Shown one piece after another: positions 50,321 to 58,816 of a stretch of 64,000 nucleotides of DNA. Numbering within the stretch: position 1 is the stretch's first letter; every line of letters starts with the position of its first letter. The DNA is from Streptomyces koelreuteriae (GTDB taxonomy: Bacteria; Actinomycetota; Actinomycetes; Streptomycetales; Streptomycetaceae): NCBI RefSeq assembly GCF_018604545.1, contig NZ_CP075896.1:4960001-5024000 (forward strand), read 5' to 3'. Position numbers and translations under genes: made by a program. The notes under the pieces are model-generated. The model saw only the letters and a list, made by a program, of their open reading frames with translations. It was not told where the DNA came from and ran no database searches.

Positions 50321-50329
50321 CCGTCCGGG

Positions 50330-50722
50330 TCAGTCGTGCGCGATCCGGCAGAGGCAGAACGGGTGCCCCGCCGGGTCCGCGTAGACCCGGAAGTCCTTCT
50401 TGATGTCGTCCTCCTTGTCCAGCACCCGCGCGCCCAGCGCCAGCACCCGCTCCTCGGCCGCGTCGATCTCCTCCCAGGTCGCGCCACCGTCGAAGTCCAG
50501 GTGGAACTGCTGGGCGTTGCGGTCGGAGCGGGGCCACTGGGGCGGCGTGTGGTCGGGCGAGCGCTGGAAGGCGAGCCGGGGCCCGCCGGGGAGGCGCAGC
50601 ACCACCCAGTCGGGGTCGCCGTCCTCCGGCGTGCCGCCCCCGACCGCCGCGTAGAAGCGGGCCAGCTCGCGCGGGTCGGGGCAGTCGACGACCACGGAAC
50701 GGAAATGTGCCACGGCGGACAT
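50330..50722 (-). CDS. VOC (glyoxalase/bleomycin-resistance) family protein
   Basis: A 130-residue VOC-fold protein with two beta-alpha-beta-beta-beta modules: FRSVVVDCPDPRELARFY at the start, WVVLRLPGGPRLAFQ, QQFHLDFDG and C-terminal VYADPAGHPFCLC. Members are glyoxalase-like enzymes, dioxygenases or drug-binding proteins; the true function is unknown. ATG with GGGAGG four bases upstream. Second of two tandem paralogues. Confidence 0.85.
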   Translation of the reverse strand: MSAVAHFRSVVVDCPDPRELARFYAAVGGGTPEDGDPDWVVLRLPGGPRLAFQRSPDHTPPQWPRSDRNAQQFHLDFDGGATWEEIDAAEERVLALGARVLDKEDDIKKDFRVYADPAGHPFCLCRIAHD

Positions 50723-50736
50723 GAGGCCTCCCGGTG

Positions 50737-51108
50737 TCAGCAGGCGCAGAGGCAGAACGGGTGCCCGGCCGGATCGGCGTAAACCCGGAAGCTCCGGGAG
50801 CGGTCCTCGGTGTCCAGCGGCTTGGCACCGAGCGCCAGCACACCCTTCTCGGCCGCGTCCAGGTCCTCCACGTCCAGGTCGAGATGGAACTGCTGCGAGT
50901 GGTCGGGCGACGGCCACGCCGGCGGTACGAAACCGGCGGCGGCCTGGAAGGCCAGCGGGGTACCGCCCGGCACCTTCAGGTCGACCCACTCGTCCTCCCC
51001 GTCGGTCGCCACCTCCGGTGTGCCGCCGAGCACTTCGGCGTAGAAGGCGGCGAGTGCGTGCGGGTCGGGACAGTCCAGGACGACGACGCCCAGCTTGGCG
51101 AGAGCCAT
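50737..51108 (-). CDS. VOC family protein, tandem paralogue
   Basis: A 123-residue protein close to the next gene (shared blocks VVVLDCPDPHALAAFY, VPGGTPLAFQ, QQFHLDLDV, VYADPAGHPFCLC), 14 bp upstream of it and surely co-transcribed. The pair looks like a local duplication. ATG with GAGGAGG upstream. It is divergent from the CGNR regulator-like gene across a palindrome-rich region. Confidence 0.85.
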   Translation of the reverse strand: MALAKLGVVVLDCPDPHALAAFYAEVLGGTPEVATDGEDEWVDLKVPGGTPLAFQAAAGFVPPAWPSPDHSQQFHLDLDVEDLDAAEKGVLALGAKPLDTEDRSRSFRVYADPAGHPFCLCAC

Positions 51109-51128
51109 GACTTCCTCCTCGGAGTCGC

Positions 51129-51190
51129 GGTTACCTTCAAAGGCGGATAACCAGTAACCGTTACTGCATGCTCCCCCATGGGCGGTAACC
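51129..51190. promoter_or_regulatory. Palindrome cluster between VOC genes and CGNR gene
   Basis: The centre is CAGTAACCGTTACTG (51152-51166), a perfect 7-1-7 palindrome. Related half-sites flank it: GGTTACC (51129-51135) and GGTAACC (51184-51190). This fits a shared operator for both divergent units. Confidence 0.6.
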
Positions 51191-51212
51191 TCGCAAGGGA
51201 AAACGCGAGAGG

Positions 51213-51218
51213 TACGGT
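51213..51218 (+). promoter_or_regulatory. -10 element for the CGNR gene
   Basis: TACGGT lies six bases before the ATG at 51225, suggesting a leaderless message. Confidence 0.4.
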
Positions 51219-51224
51219 CCAGCC

Positions 51225-51731
51225 ATGACGGAGAGATCGCCCGCGCCCGGCGGCCTGGCCCTGGTCGAGGCCCTGGTGAACACCCTGGACATCGAGTCGG
51301 GCGCCGACACGCTGGACTCGCCCGAGGGCCGGGCGCGCTTCGGGATCGCCCCGGACGAGACGGACCGGGCCCGCGCCCTGCGCGAGTCCCTGCGCGCGAC
51401 CCTCCTCGCCCACGCCGGCCACCCGCCGCACCGCGAGACGCCCCCGCTCGGCGACCTCCTGGCCCACGCCCCGCTCATCGTCACCGTCGACCCGACCGAC
51501 GGCTCGGCCACCCTGACACCCGCCGACGACCACTCCCTGCCCGCCCGCGTCGCCGCCGCCGTCGCCGAATCCCTCACCGCCGGCACCTGGACCCGCCTCA
51601 AGGCCTGCGAGGCCCCCGACTGCCACTGGGCCTACTACGACCGCAGCCCGGCGGGCCGGGGCCGCTGGTGCTCGATGCAGGTGTGCGGGGCGCGCGCGAA
51701 GATGCGGCGCTACCGGGCGAAGGGGGCGTGA
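51225..51731 (+). CDS. CGNR zinc-finger protein with ABATE domain
   Basis: A 168-residue protein. The N-terminal ABATE (stress-regulator) region begins LVEALVNTLDIESGADTLDS. The C-terminal CGNR zinc finger is CEAPDCHWAYYDRSPAGRGR followed by WCSMQVCGARAKMRRYR, with four cysteines. Such proteins are probable transcription factors. The divergent VOC pair and the palindrome cluster between them suggest local regulation. Confidence 0.88.
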   Translation: MTERSPAPGGLALVEALVNTLDIESGADTLDSPEGRARFGIAPDETDRARALRESLRATLLAHAGHPPHRETPPLGDLLAHAPLIVTVDPTDGSATLTPADDHSLPARVAAAVAESLTAGTWTRLKACEAPDCHWAYYDRSPAGRGRWCSMQVCGARAKMRRYRAKGA

Positions 51732-51768
51732 CCCGCCCGCGCACGGGTCCGGTGGGGCAGAATGCACA

Positions 51769-51813
51769 GTGACGCCGGTTCGGCCGACTGAGCCTCGGCC
51801 GAACCGGCGTCAC
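51769..51813. terminator. Strong bidirectional terminator
   Basis: A perfect 19-bp stem (51769-51787 with 51795-51813, starting GTGACGCCGGTTCGGCCGA), 7-base loop, then CTTTCTC. The longest perfect hairpin noted here, between convergent genes. Confidence 0.92.
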
Positions 51814-51868
51814 CTTTCTCGGGGCACCTCAGGCACCTTCCGGCGTCTTCAGGTGCCGTCAGGCGTCT

Positions 51869-53212
51869 TCAGGCCTTGGGGCGCCCCATCGCACGGTACG
51901 TCCAGCCGGCCTTGCGCCAGCGGTCCGGGTCGAGGGCGTTGCGGCCGTCCAGGACGAGACGGGTCGCCGCCACTTCGCCGAGGGCCTCCGTGTCCAGCTC
52001 CCGGAACTCCCGCCACTCCGTCAGATGCAGCACTATGTCGGCGCCCCGGACGGCCTCCAGCGCCGAGTCCGCGTAGCCGAGGGTCGGGAAGACCCGGCGG
52101 GCGTTGTCCATGCCCTTGGGGTCGTAGACCGTGACCTGGCCGCCCTGGAGGTGGATCTGCCCGGCGACGTTCAGCGCGGGGGAGTCCCGGACGTCGTCCG
52201 AGTCCGGCTTGAAGGTCGCACCCAGCACCGCCACGCGCTTGCCGAGGAACGGCCCGCCGCCCAGCGCCTGCCGCGCCAGCTCCACCATCTGCCCGCGCTG
52301 GCGCATGTTGATGGAGTCGATCTCCCGCAGGAACGTCAGCGCCTGGTCCGCGCCCAGCTCACCGGCGCGCGCCATGAACGCCCGGATGTCCTTCGGCAGA
52401 CAGCCGCCGCCGAAGCCGATCCCGGCCCGCAGGAACTTCTTGCCGATCCGGTCGTCGTAGCCGATGGCCTCCGCCAGCTTGGCGACGTCACCGCCCGCGG
52501 CCTCGCACACCTCCGCCATCGCGTTGATGAACGAGATCTTCGTGGCGAGGAAGGAGTTCGCGGAGGTCTTCACCAGCTCCGAGGTCGGGAAGTCGGTCAC
52601 CACGAACGGCGAGCCCTCCGCGATCGGCGTGGCGTACACCTCCCGCAGCAGCTTCTCGGCCCGCTCGCTGCGCACCCCCACCACCAGCCGGTCGGGATGC
52701 AGCGTGTCGTCGACCGCGAAGCCCTCGCGCAGGAACTCCGGGTTCCAGGCCAGCTCGGCGTCCGCACCGGCGGGCGCGTGCGCGGCCAGATAGGCGGCGA
52801 GCCGGTCCGCGGAACCCACCGGCACGGTCGACTTGCCCACCACCAGGGCCGGCCCGTGCAGATGCGGGGCGAGCGAGGCGATCGCGGAGTCGACGTACGA
52901 CATGTCACAGGCGTACTCGCCGTGCCGCTGCGGAGTGTTCACACAGACGAAGTGCACATCCCCGAACGCACCGACCTCGGCGAAGTCCTGGGTGAAGCGC
53001 AGCCGCCCGCTGGAGCCCTCGATACCGGCGACGTGCTTGCGCAGCAGCTCCTCGAGCCCCGGCTCGTACATCGGGGCCTCGGCGCGCTCCAGCTTCTCGA
53101 TCTTCTCGGGCACCACATCGAGCGCGAGCACCTCGAAGCCCAGCTCGGCCATGGCCGCCGCGTGTGTCGCGCCGAGATAACCGGTGCCGATCACGGTGAT
53201 CTTCAGGGCCAT
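51869..53212 (-). CDS. udg: UDP-glucose 6-dehydrogenase
   Basis: A 447-residue enzyme. The NAD motif ITVIGTGYLGATHAAAMAEL is at the N-terminus, catalytic Cys271 is in GFGGGCLPKD, and Lys is in LVKTSANSFLATKISF. C-terminal VAVLGATFKPDSDDVRDSPAL is the UDP-binding signature. It oxidises UDP-glucose to UDP-glucuronate with two NAD+. UDP-glucuronate is a precursor of acidic wall polymers, which suits the LCP and glycosyltransferase genes to the right. Confidence 0.94.
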   Translation of the reverse strand: MALKITVIGTGYLGATHAAAMAELGFEVLALDVVPEKIEKLERAEAPMYEPGLEELLRKHVAGIEGSSGRLRFTQDFAEVGAFGDVHFVCVNTPQRHGEYACDMSYVDSAIASLAPHLHGPALVVGKSTVPVGSADRLAAYLAAHAPAGADAELAWNPEFLREGFAVDDTLHPDRLVVGVRSERAEKLLREVYATPIAEGSPFVVTDFPTSELVKTSANSFLATKISFINAMAEVCEAAGGDVAKLAEAIGYDDRIGKKFLRAGIGFGGGCLPKDIRAFMARAGELGADQALTFLREIDSINMRQRGQMVELARQALGGGPFLGKRVAVLGATFKPDSDDVRDSPALNVAGQIHLQGGQVTVYDPKGMDNARRVFPTLGYADSALEAVRGADIVLHLTEWREFRELDTEALGEVAATRLVLDGRNALDPDRWRKAGWTYRAMGRPKA

Positions 53213-53353
53213 GGGGTGCTCCAGGGGTCTACGGCATGTGGTGCGCGCCCGAGCATAGCCGGGGCATGGGAGCGCGCTTCACTGGGCAACTTCTCCGCTG
53301 TCGTCTAGCTCACGTATCACTCCCGGGGGCGACCCCATAAACTTTTGATTACT

Positions 53354-53365
53354 TAACGGTAGTTA
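53354..53365 (+). promoter_or_regulatory. Operator-like TAAC-GGTA-GTTA before the acyl-CoA dehydrogenase gene
   Basis: A 4-4-4 inverted repeat in an A/T-rich stretch, immediately after a -35-like TTGATT (53345-53350), 37 bp before the start. Likely TetR-type control of fatty-acid breakdown. Confidence 0.35.
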
Positions 53366-53401
53366 GCGTCAGCATCGCAGCGTTTTGGAGCGTGAGAGAC
53401 C

Positions 53402-54559
53402 TTGGCCGGATCGGCTGACTTCGACCTGTACCGCCCGTCCGAGGAGCACGACATGCTCCGTGACGCCGTCCGCTCCCTGGCCGAGGCGAAGATCGCGCCG
53501 CACGCCGCCGCGGTGGACGAGGAAGCCCGCTTCCCGCAGGAGGCGCTCGACGCGCTCGTCGGCAACGACCTGCACGCCGTGCACGTACCCGAGGAGTACG
53601 GCGGGTCGGGCGCCGACGCGCTGGCCACCGTCATAGTCATCGAGGAGGTCTCGCGCGTCTGCGCCTCGTCCTCCCTCATCCCGGCGGTGAACAAGCTGGG
53701 CTCGCTCCCGGTGATCCTCTCCGGCTCCGAGGACCTCAAGAAGCGGTACATGACCCCGCTCGCCAAGGGCGACGGCATGTTCTCGTACTGCCTGTCCGAG
53801 CCGGACGCCGGCTCCGACGCCGCCGGCATGAAGACCAAGGCCGTCCGCGACGGCGACCACTGGATCCTCAACGGCGTGAAGCGCTGGATCACCAACGCCG
53901 GCGAGTCCGAGTACTACACGGTGATGGCCGTCACGGACCCGGCCAAGCGCTCCAAGGGCATCTCGGCCTTCGTCGTCGAGAAGTCCGACGAGGGCGTCTC
54001 CTTCGGCGCCCCCGAGAAGAAGCTCGGCATCAAGGGCTCCCCGACCCGCGAGGTCTACCTCGACAACGTCCGCATCCCCGCCGACCGCATGATCGGCGAG
54101 GAGGGCACCGGCTTCGCCACGGCGATGAAGACCCTCGACCACACCCGCATCACCATCGCCGCCCAGGCCCTCGGCATCGCCCAGGGCGCCCTCGACTACG
54201 CCAAGGGCTACGTCCAGGAGCGCAAGCAGTTCGGCAAGGCGATCGCCGACTTCCAGGGCATCCAGTTCATGCTCGCCGACATGGCCATGAAGATCTCGGC
54301 CGCCCGCGCCCTGACCTACCAGGCCGCCGCCGCCTCCGAACGCGGCGACGCCGACCTCACCTACCAGGGCGCCGCCGCCAAGTGCTTCGCCTCGGACGTC
54401 GCCATGGAGGTCACCACGGACGCCGTCCAGCTCCTCGGCGGCTACGGCTACACGCGCGACTACCCGGTGGAGCGCATGATGCGCGACGCCAAGATCACCC
54501 AGATCTACGAGGGCACCAACCAGGTCCAGCGCATCGTCATCGCCCGCAACCTGCCGTAA
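53402..54559 (+). CDS. fadE: Acyl-CoA dehydrogenase
   Basis: A 385-residue flavoenzyme. FAD/substrate motifs are SEPDAGSDAAGMKTKA and WITNAGESEYY, the middle beta domain is typical, C-terminal QLLGGYGYTRDYPVERMMRD is the second signature, and catalytic Glu370 is in IYEGTNQ. It introduces the alpha-beta double bond in fatty or branched acyl-CoA and passes electrons to ETF. The start is TTG at 53402, with GAGAG in front; the first conserved residues begin straight after it. Monocistronic. Confidence 0.93.
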   Translation: MAGSADFDLYRPSEEHDMLRDAVRSLAEAKIAPHAAAVDEEARFPQEALDALVGNDLHAVHVPEEYGGSGADALATVIVIEEVSRVCASSSLIPAVNKLGSLPVILSGSEDLKKRYMTPLAKGDGMFSYCLSEPDAGSDAAGMKTKAVRDGDHWILNGVKRWITNAGESEYYTVMAVTDPAKRSKGISAFVVEKSDEGVSFGAPEKKLGIKGSPTREVYLDNVRIPADRMIGEEGTGFATAMKTLDHTRITIAAQALGIAQGALDYAKGYVQERKQFGKAIADFQGIQFMLADMAMKISAARALTYQAAAASERGDADLTYQGAAAKCFASDVAMEVTTDAVQLLGGYGYTRDYPVERMMRDAKITQIYEGTNQVQRIVIARNLP

Positions 54560-54763
54560 GGCCCTCGGCACCGCCGCTCCGCCTCACCGGTCGCCCTCCG
54601 CCCGCTCCGCCGGGCCGGAGGGCGAGCGTCGTTTCGGAAGGCTCTGACGCACGCATGGCGGATTCCTTCCCTCCGCCCCATGGCGGCCGGCGCCGCGCAG
54701 GCGTAGGACGGAAGGCACGGGGGCCGACCCCCGGCCCCCACCGTCCCCACCCCGGAGGAAGTC

Positions 54764-55129
54764 ATGACCCAGCAGCCCGCCACCATGACCCCGCTGAGCA
54801 AGGAGATGCAGGACTGCGTCCAGGCGTGCATGGCCTGCCACAGCGTGTGCGAGGAGACCATGAGCTCCTGCCTGCAGATGGGCGGCCCGGCCCAGATGCA
54901 GATCATGCGCGCCGTCATGGACTGCGCCGAGATGACGCGCATGTGCGCCGACATGATGATGCGCCGCTCGCCGCTGTCGGCCGAGATGTGCGCGATGTGC
55001 GCCAAGGCCTGTGACATGTGCGCCGAGGCGTGTATGTCCATGCCGGACGACGACCAGATGATGCGCTGCGCCGAGGCGTGTCGCCGCTGCGCCGAGATGT
55101 GCCGCTCGATGTCGGCCGCCACGATGTGA
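54764..55129 (+). CDS. Cys/Met-rich four-helix-bundle copper-binding protein (Csp/DUF326 type)
   Basis: A 121-residue protein with 16 cysteines and about 24 methionines, most cysteines in CxxxC or CxxC steps on amphipathic helices (QDCVQACMACHSVC, EMCAMCAKACDMCAEAC, RCAEACRRCAEMC). This is the pattern of copper storage proteins, which load Cu(I) inside a four-helix bundle. There is no signal peptide, so the protein would be cytosolic like Csp3. GGAGGAAG precedes the ATG. A perfect terminator follows. Metal identity is inferred from family. Confidence 0.9.
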   Translation: MTQQPATMTPLSKEMQDCVQACMACHSVCEETMSSCLQMGGPAQMQIMRAVMDCAEMTRMCADMMMRRSPLSAEMCAMCAKACDMCAEACMSMPDDDQMMRCAEACRRCAEMCRSMSAATM

Positions 55130-55144
55130 GGACCGCCTCACGCG

Positions 55145-55176
55145 AAGAGGGGGCACCCGCCCGGGTGCCCCCTCTT
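55145..55176 (+). terminator. Rho-independent terminator after the copper protein gene
   Basis: AAGAGGGGGCACCCG (55145-55159) pairs with 55162-55176 over 15 bp with a 2-base loop (the stem closes imperfectly at the tip), followed by TTCT. Confidence 0.9.
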
Positions 55177-55210
55177 TTCTGCTGCCGCGTGCTGTGCCGC
55201 CGCCGTGTGC

Positions 55211-56512
55211 TCAGTTGCTGGAGACGGTGACCTTCTCGTCGTTCTTCAGCTCGTTCACCAGCTGCTTCACCTTGGCGGTGTCCCACTGGAGGTTGCCGTT
55301 CGCGGCGTTGCCCGAGATCGGCATGTTCATCGACTTGCCCTCGCCGCCACTGACGCCCTTCATCGCCCAGAACATGGACGCCAGGTCGTACAGGCCCATG
55401 TCCTTGTCGACCACGAGGGAGTCCAGGCCCGCGCCCATCGTCGGGTACAGCTTGAACGGGTTGAGGATCGTGCTCGGCGTGGCGACCTGGTTGGCCAGGG
55501 CCGACAGGAACTTCTGCTGGTTCTTCGTACGGTCCAGGTCGGAGCCCTTGAGGGCGTAGCGGGTGCGGACGAAGGCGAGGGCCTGCTCGCCGCTCAGCGT
55601 CTGCTTGCCCTTCTTGAAGTCCGCGCCGGACTTGGTGTCCTTGATGTCCTGCGGGATGTCCATCTCGACGCCGCCGACCGCGTCCACGATGCTCGCGAAG
55701 CCGCCGAAGCCGATCTCCACGTAGTGGTCGATGTGCAGGTCCGTGTTGGCCTCGACGGTACGGACCAGCAGCTCCGGGCCGTCCTCCGCGTACGCCGCGT
55801 TCAGCTTCGTCTGGCGGCCGGTGCCGGGGTAGACCTTCCCGGAGTCGGAGCCCTTGAAGGACGGGATCGTGACGTTCGAGTCACGCGGCAGGGAGATCAG
55901 CGTCGGGCCGTTGCTGCCGGTGTGCAGGATCATCATCGAGTCCGTGCGCTTGCCCTCGGCGGAGCCGGTGCGGAGTCTCTTCTTCTCCTCGGCCGACATG
56001 CCCGCGCGGCTGTCGGAGCCGACGATCAGGTAGTTCGTGCCCTCGCCCGCCTCCGGCCGCTCGATGACCTGCGACAGGTCGACGTCGCGGTTGAGCTTGG
56101 AGTCGGCCCAGAAGTACGTGGCGACGCTCGTCACCACCAGCACCGTCACCAGCGTGATGGTCGTCACCTTGATACGGCGGCGCCAGTTCGGCGCGGGACG
56201 CGGCTCGTACATGCCGTCGCCCGGGCCGCCGGGGCCCCGGCCGCCGGGGGAGCCGTAGACCTGGCCGGTGTTGTAGCCGCTGTCGTAACCGTCGCCGGGA
56301 GCGCCGTAGCCGCCGTCGACGTACGACGGCTGCTGCGGTACTCCGCCGCCGTACGGCGGCGCCCCGCCGTACCCGGCCTGCCCGGGCGACGGCGCCGGGC
56401 CACGGCGGACCTGCCGCATGACGCGTGCGTTCTCGGGCTGTGCGCTCGAGCTTCCGCGTCCGTAGCGGTTGCCGCGGTTGTCGTCGGACCGCCCCTCGGG
56501 CCAAGTGTTCAT
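55211..56512 (-). CDS. LytR-CpsA-Psr (LCP) family protein 1
   Basis: A 433-residue protein. A Gly/Tyr/Pro-rich cytoplasmic N-terminus of about 125 residues, a transmembrane helix (VTTITLVTVLVVTSVATYFW) and an extracytoplasmic LCP domain with NYLIVGSDSRAGM, SLPRDSNVTIP, KLNAAYAEDGP and EQALAFVRTRY. There is no LytR_C domain. LCP enzymes transfer glycopolymers from lipid carriers to peptidoglycan; the conserved Arg/Asp residues that bind the pyrophosphate are present. The ATG at 56512 is used; an in-frame extension upstream has no support. Confidence 0.92.
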   Translation of the reverse strand: MNTWPEGRSDDNRGNRYGRGSSSAQPENARVMRQVRRGPAPSPGQAGYGGAPPYGGGVPQQPSYVDGGYGAPGDGYDSGYNTGQVYGSPGGRGPGGPGDGMYEPRPAPNWRRRIKVTTITLVTVLVVTSVATYFWADSKLNRDVDLSQVIERPEAGEGTNYLIVGSDSRAGMSAEEKKRLRTGSAEGKRTDSMMILHTGSNGPTLISLPRDSNVTIPSFKGSDSGKVYPGTGRQTKLNAAYAEDGPELLVRTVEANTDLHIDHYVEIGFGGFASIVDAVGGVEMDIPQDIKDTKSGADFKKGKQTLSGEQALAFVRTRYALKGSDLDRTKNQQKFLSALANQVATPSTILNPFKLYPTMGAGLDSLVVDKDMGLYDLASMFWAMKGVSGGEGKSMNMPISGNAANGNLQWDTAKVKQLVNELKNDEKVTVSSN

Positions 56513-56618
56513 GCGCCCCAGTGTGCAGGTCCCCGTAGTGCGCCATACAAGAGTCGTCGGAAAATCAGAGCACGGCTGTGGCGAAGCTGACACAAAACGT
56601 CCCCATACCGCGTCCGCA

Positions 56619-56624
56619 TAGGGT
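56619..56624 (+). promoter_or_regulatory. -10 element of the thioesterase gene
   Basis: TAGGGT lies seven bases before the ATG at 56632, suggesting a leaderless or near-leaderless message. Confidence 0.4.
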
Positions 56625-56631
56625 AGGGGCC

Positions 56632-57189
56632 ATGACAGACCAGGCCCCAGCTGCGGATTCCGGCAGTACGGAAATCCCGGGCAAGCCGACTTCGGCGTCC
56701 CGTACCACCCTCAGTCACATCATGACCCACAACGACACGAACCTGCTGGGGACGGTGCACGGCGGGGTGATCATGAAGCTGGTCGACGACGCGGCGGGGG
56801 CCGTGGCCGGGCGGCACTCCGGCGGGCCGGCGGTCACCGCCTCCATGGACGAGATGGCGTTCCTGGAGCCCGTCCGCGTCGGTGACCTCGTTCACGTCAA
56901 GGCGCAGGTCAACTGGACCGGCCGTACCTCCATGGAGGTCGGCGTCCGGGTCCTGGCCGAACGCTGGAACGAGTCCGCCCCGCCCACCCAGGTCGGCTCC
57001 GCCTACCTCGTCTTCGCCGGGGTCGACGCCGACGGCAAGCCCCGCCGCGTCCCACCCGTCCTCCCGGAAACGGAACGCGACAAGCGCCGCTACCAGGAGG
57101 CCCAGATCCGCCGCACCCACCGCCTGGCCCGCCGCCGCGCGATCATGGAACTGCGGGAGAAGCGGGCGGCGGAGGGCTTCGAGGACTGA
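56632..57189 (+). CDS. Hotdog-fold acyl-CoA thioesterase
   Basis: A 185-residue protein of the YciA/BACH type. The catalytic region is HNDTNLLGTVHGGVIMKLVDDAAG, with the Asp of this subfamily, then MDEMAFLEPVRVGDLVHV. A basic C-terminal extension of about 45 residues (RRYQEAQIRRTHRLARRRA) is rich in Arg and helical. It hydrolyses acyl-CoA to free acid and CoA; chain-length preference is unknown. It is inserted between two leftward LCP genes. Confidence 0.9.
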   Translation: MTDQAPAADSGSTEIPGKPTSASRTTLSHIMTHNDTNLLGTVHGGVIMKLVDDAAGAVAGRHSGGPAVTASMDEMAFLEPVRVGDLVHVKAQVNWTGRTSMEVGVRVLAERWNESAPPTQVGSAYLVFAGVDADGKPRRVPPVLPETERDKRRYQEAQIRRTHRLARRRAIMELREKRAAEGFED

Positions 57190-57198
57190 CGGGTCCTT

Positions 57199-58689
57199 CT
57201 ACGAGCACGCCACCTCGTCCCCCCGTACCACCACGCCCGACTCGCCCTGCCCCGCGTCCTCCGCCCGCACCTTGCGGACGCGTTCGAAGTCCGTGCCCGC
57301 GATGACCTTCAGGGTCGCTCCCAGGCCCGGGGCCGCGCGCAGTTCGCTGCCCGGCAGGGCCGCCGCGAGGGACTTGGCGGAGCGGTCCCAGCGGGGGTCG
57401 TAGACGATGACCGTCCGCTTCGCGTCGGGGGTGGCGGCGTTCACCGGGGCTCCCGTCGTACGGAAGCCCGTCGCGACCAGCGCCGCGTCGACCCGGCGGC
57501 CGAGGCCGGGCGTGGGGGTGCCGTTCTCCACCTGGACGCTGATCTGCTGCGGGGCGACCGGGACGACCCGGGCCTCGCCGCTCGACCGCCGCACGGACAG
57601 CGGCTGGTCCGCGCGCAGGGCGTGGAAGATCCGCTCCGCCTTCGCGGAGTCCCACTTCAGGGTCGAGCCGACGCCCTCGACGGCGTATCCGAGCTGCTGG
57701 ATGGGGACGGTCGTGAACTCGGAGGAGGAGGGGGAGAAGTTCCGCATGGCCCGGCCCAGGGCCAGCATCTCGTCCGTGCCGAAGCCCTTGTCGGCCCGCA
57801 CCGAGCCGAGGACCGCCCGGGTCACGTCCCGGAACTTCATCGGGTTCAGCAGGATCCCGGAGGACATGACCCGCTCCACGAGCGCGGCCATGAAGCGCTG
57901 CTGCCGTTTCATCCGGCCCAGATCCGACGCCCCGTCGACATGGCGTGCGCGCACATACTGAAGCGCCTGCCCGCCTTCGAGGGTGTGGCGCCCGGCCGGC
58001 AGGTTCAGTCCGGTGTAGCTGTCGTTCAGGGGGGCGGCCGTGCAGATCTGCACGCCCCCGACCACGTCCACCGTCTTCATGAAGCTCGTGAAGTCGACCT
58101 CCAGGTAGTGGTCGATCTTCACCCGGGTCATGTTCTCGACCGTCCGCACGGTCAGCGACGCCCCGCCCTCGGCGTACGCCGCGTTCAGCTTGATGGGGTG
58201 GCCCTCGTGCCGTCTGCCCGTCGTACGGTCGACATGCGCCGGCGTCACGGCGTACGAGTCGCGCGGCAGGCTCACCACGCTCGCCCGCTCCCGGTCCTGG
58301 GAGATGTGCACGATCATCATCGTGTCGGTGCAGTGGCAGGGCGCGCCGCCGAGCCGGTACTTCTGCCGCTCGTCCCGGCTGATCTTCTCGCGGCCGTCGG
58401 TGCCGACCAGCAGGACGTTCATGCCGTGGCCCGCCTGGGGCCGGTTCTTCATGTCCTTGAAGGCGTCGACCCGGGCGATGTCCGCGTCCAGGCTCGTGAC
58501 CACCGCGTGCCCGATGCCGGCGGACGCGAGGACCACCACGGACAGCGTGGTGAGCGCCCGCATGCCCCAGCGCGGCTTCCGGCGCCGCACCGGCGGCGCG
58601 GGCCTGCGAGGGCGCCGCCCGGAGGAGGGCGGCTGCGGGCGGCGCTGCGGGGCGGTGGTGGTCCGGGGGGACCGCGACGGCGTGGGCAA
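57199..58689 (-). CDS. LCP family protein 2 with LytR_C domain
   Basis: A 496-residue protein. The start is TTG at 58689, chosen because GGAGG is seven bases upstream and no ATG/GTG suits. An Arg/Pro-rich cytoplasmic N-terminus (about 50 residues) precedes a transmembrane helix (ALTTLSVVVLASAGIGHAVV). The LCP domain has NVLLVGTDGREK, SLPRDSYAVTP, KLNAAYAEGG and QALQYVRARHVDG, and the LytR_C domain begins ISVQVENGTPTPGLGRRV. It ends 10 bp from the convergent thioesterase stop. Confidence 0.92.
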   Translation of the reverse strand: MPTPSRSPRTTTAPQRRPQPPSSGRRPRRPAPPVRRRKPRWGMRALTTLSVVVLASAGIGHAVVTSLDADIARVDAFKDMKNRPQAGHGMNVLLVGTDGREKISRDERQKYRLGGAPCHCTDTMMIVHISQDRERASVVSLPRDSYAVTPAHVDRTTGRRHEGHPIKLNAAYAEGGASLTVRTVENMTRVKIDHYLEVDFTSFMKTVDVVGGVQICTAAPLNDSYTGLNLPAGRHTLEGGQALQYVRARHVDGASDLGRMKRQQRFMAALVERVMSSGILLNPMKFRDVTRAVLGSVRADKGFGTDEMLALGRAMRNFSPSSSEFTTVPIQQLGYAVEGVGSTLKWDSAKAERIFHALRADQPLSVRRSSGEARVVPVAPQQISVQVENGTPTPGLGRRVDAALVATGFRTTGAPVNAATPDAKRTVIVYDPRWDRSAKSLAAALPGSELRAAPGLGATLKVIAGTDFERVRKVRAEDAGQGESGVVVRGDEVACS

Positions 58690-58816
58690 GAGGACACCTC
58701 CGGACGACGGCCGTACGTGGGATCCGTGACACCGTAGGCCGATACGATCTGCAGCCCGCGGTACCGCCCCGGCGGCGCGCAACGGTGTCCCCCGTTCGCG
58801 GTAACGTGAGGCCCCT

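Noticed and set aside
55205..56590. 461-codon open frame opposite LCP 1
   Set aside because: Shadow of a gene with conserved LCP motifs on the minus strand; translation is Arg/Val/Ala-rich without domains.
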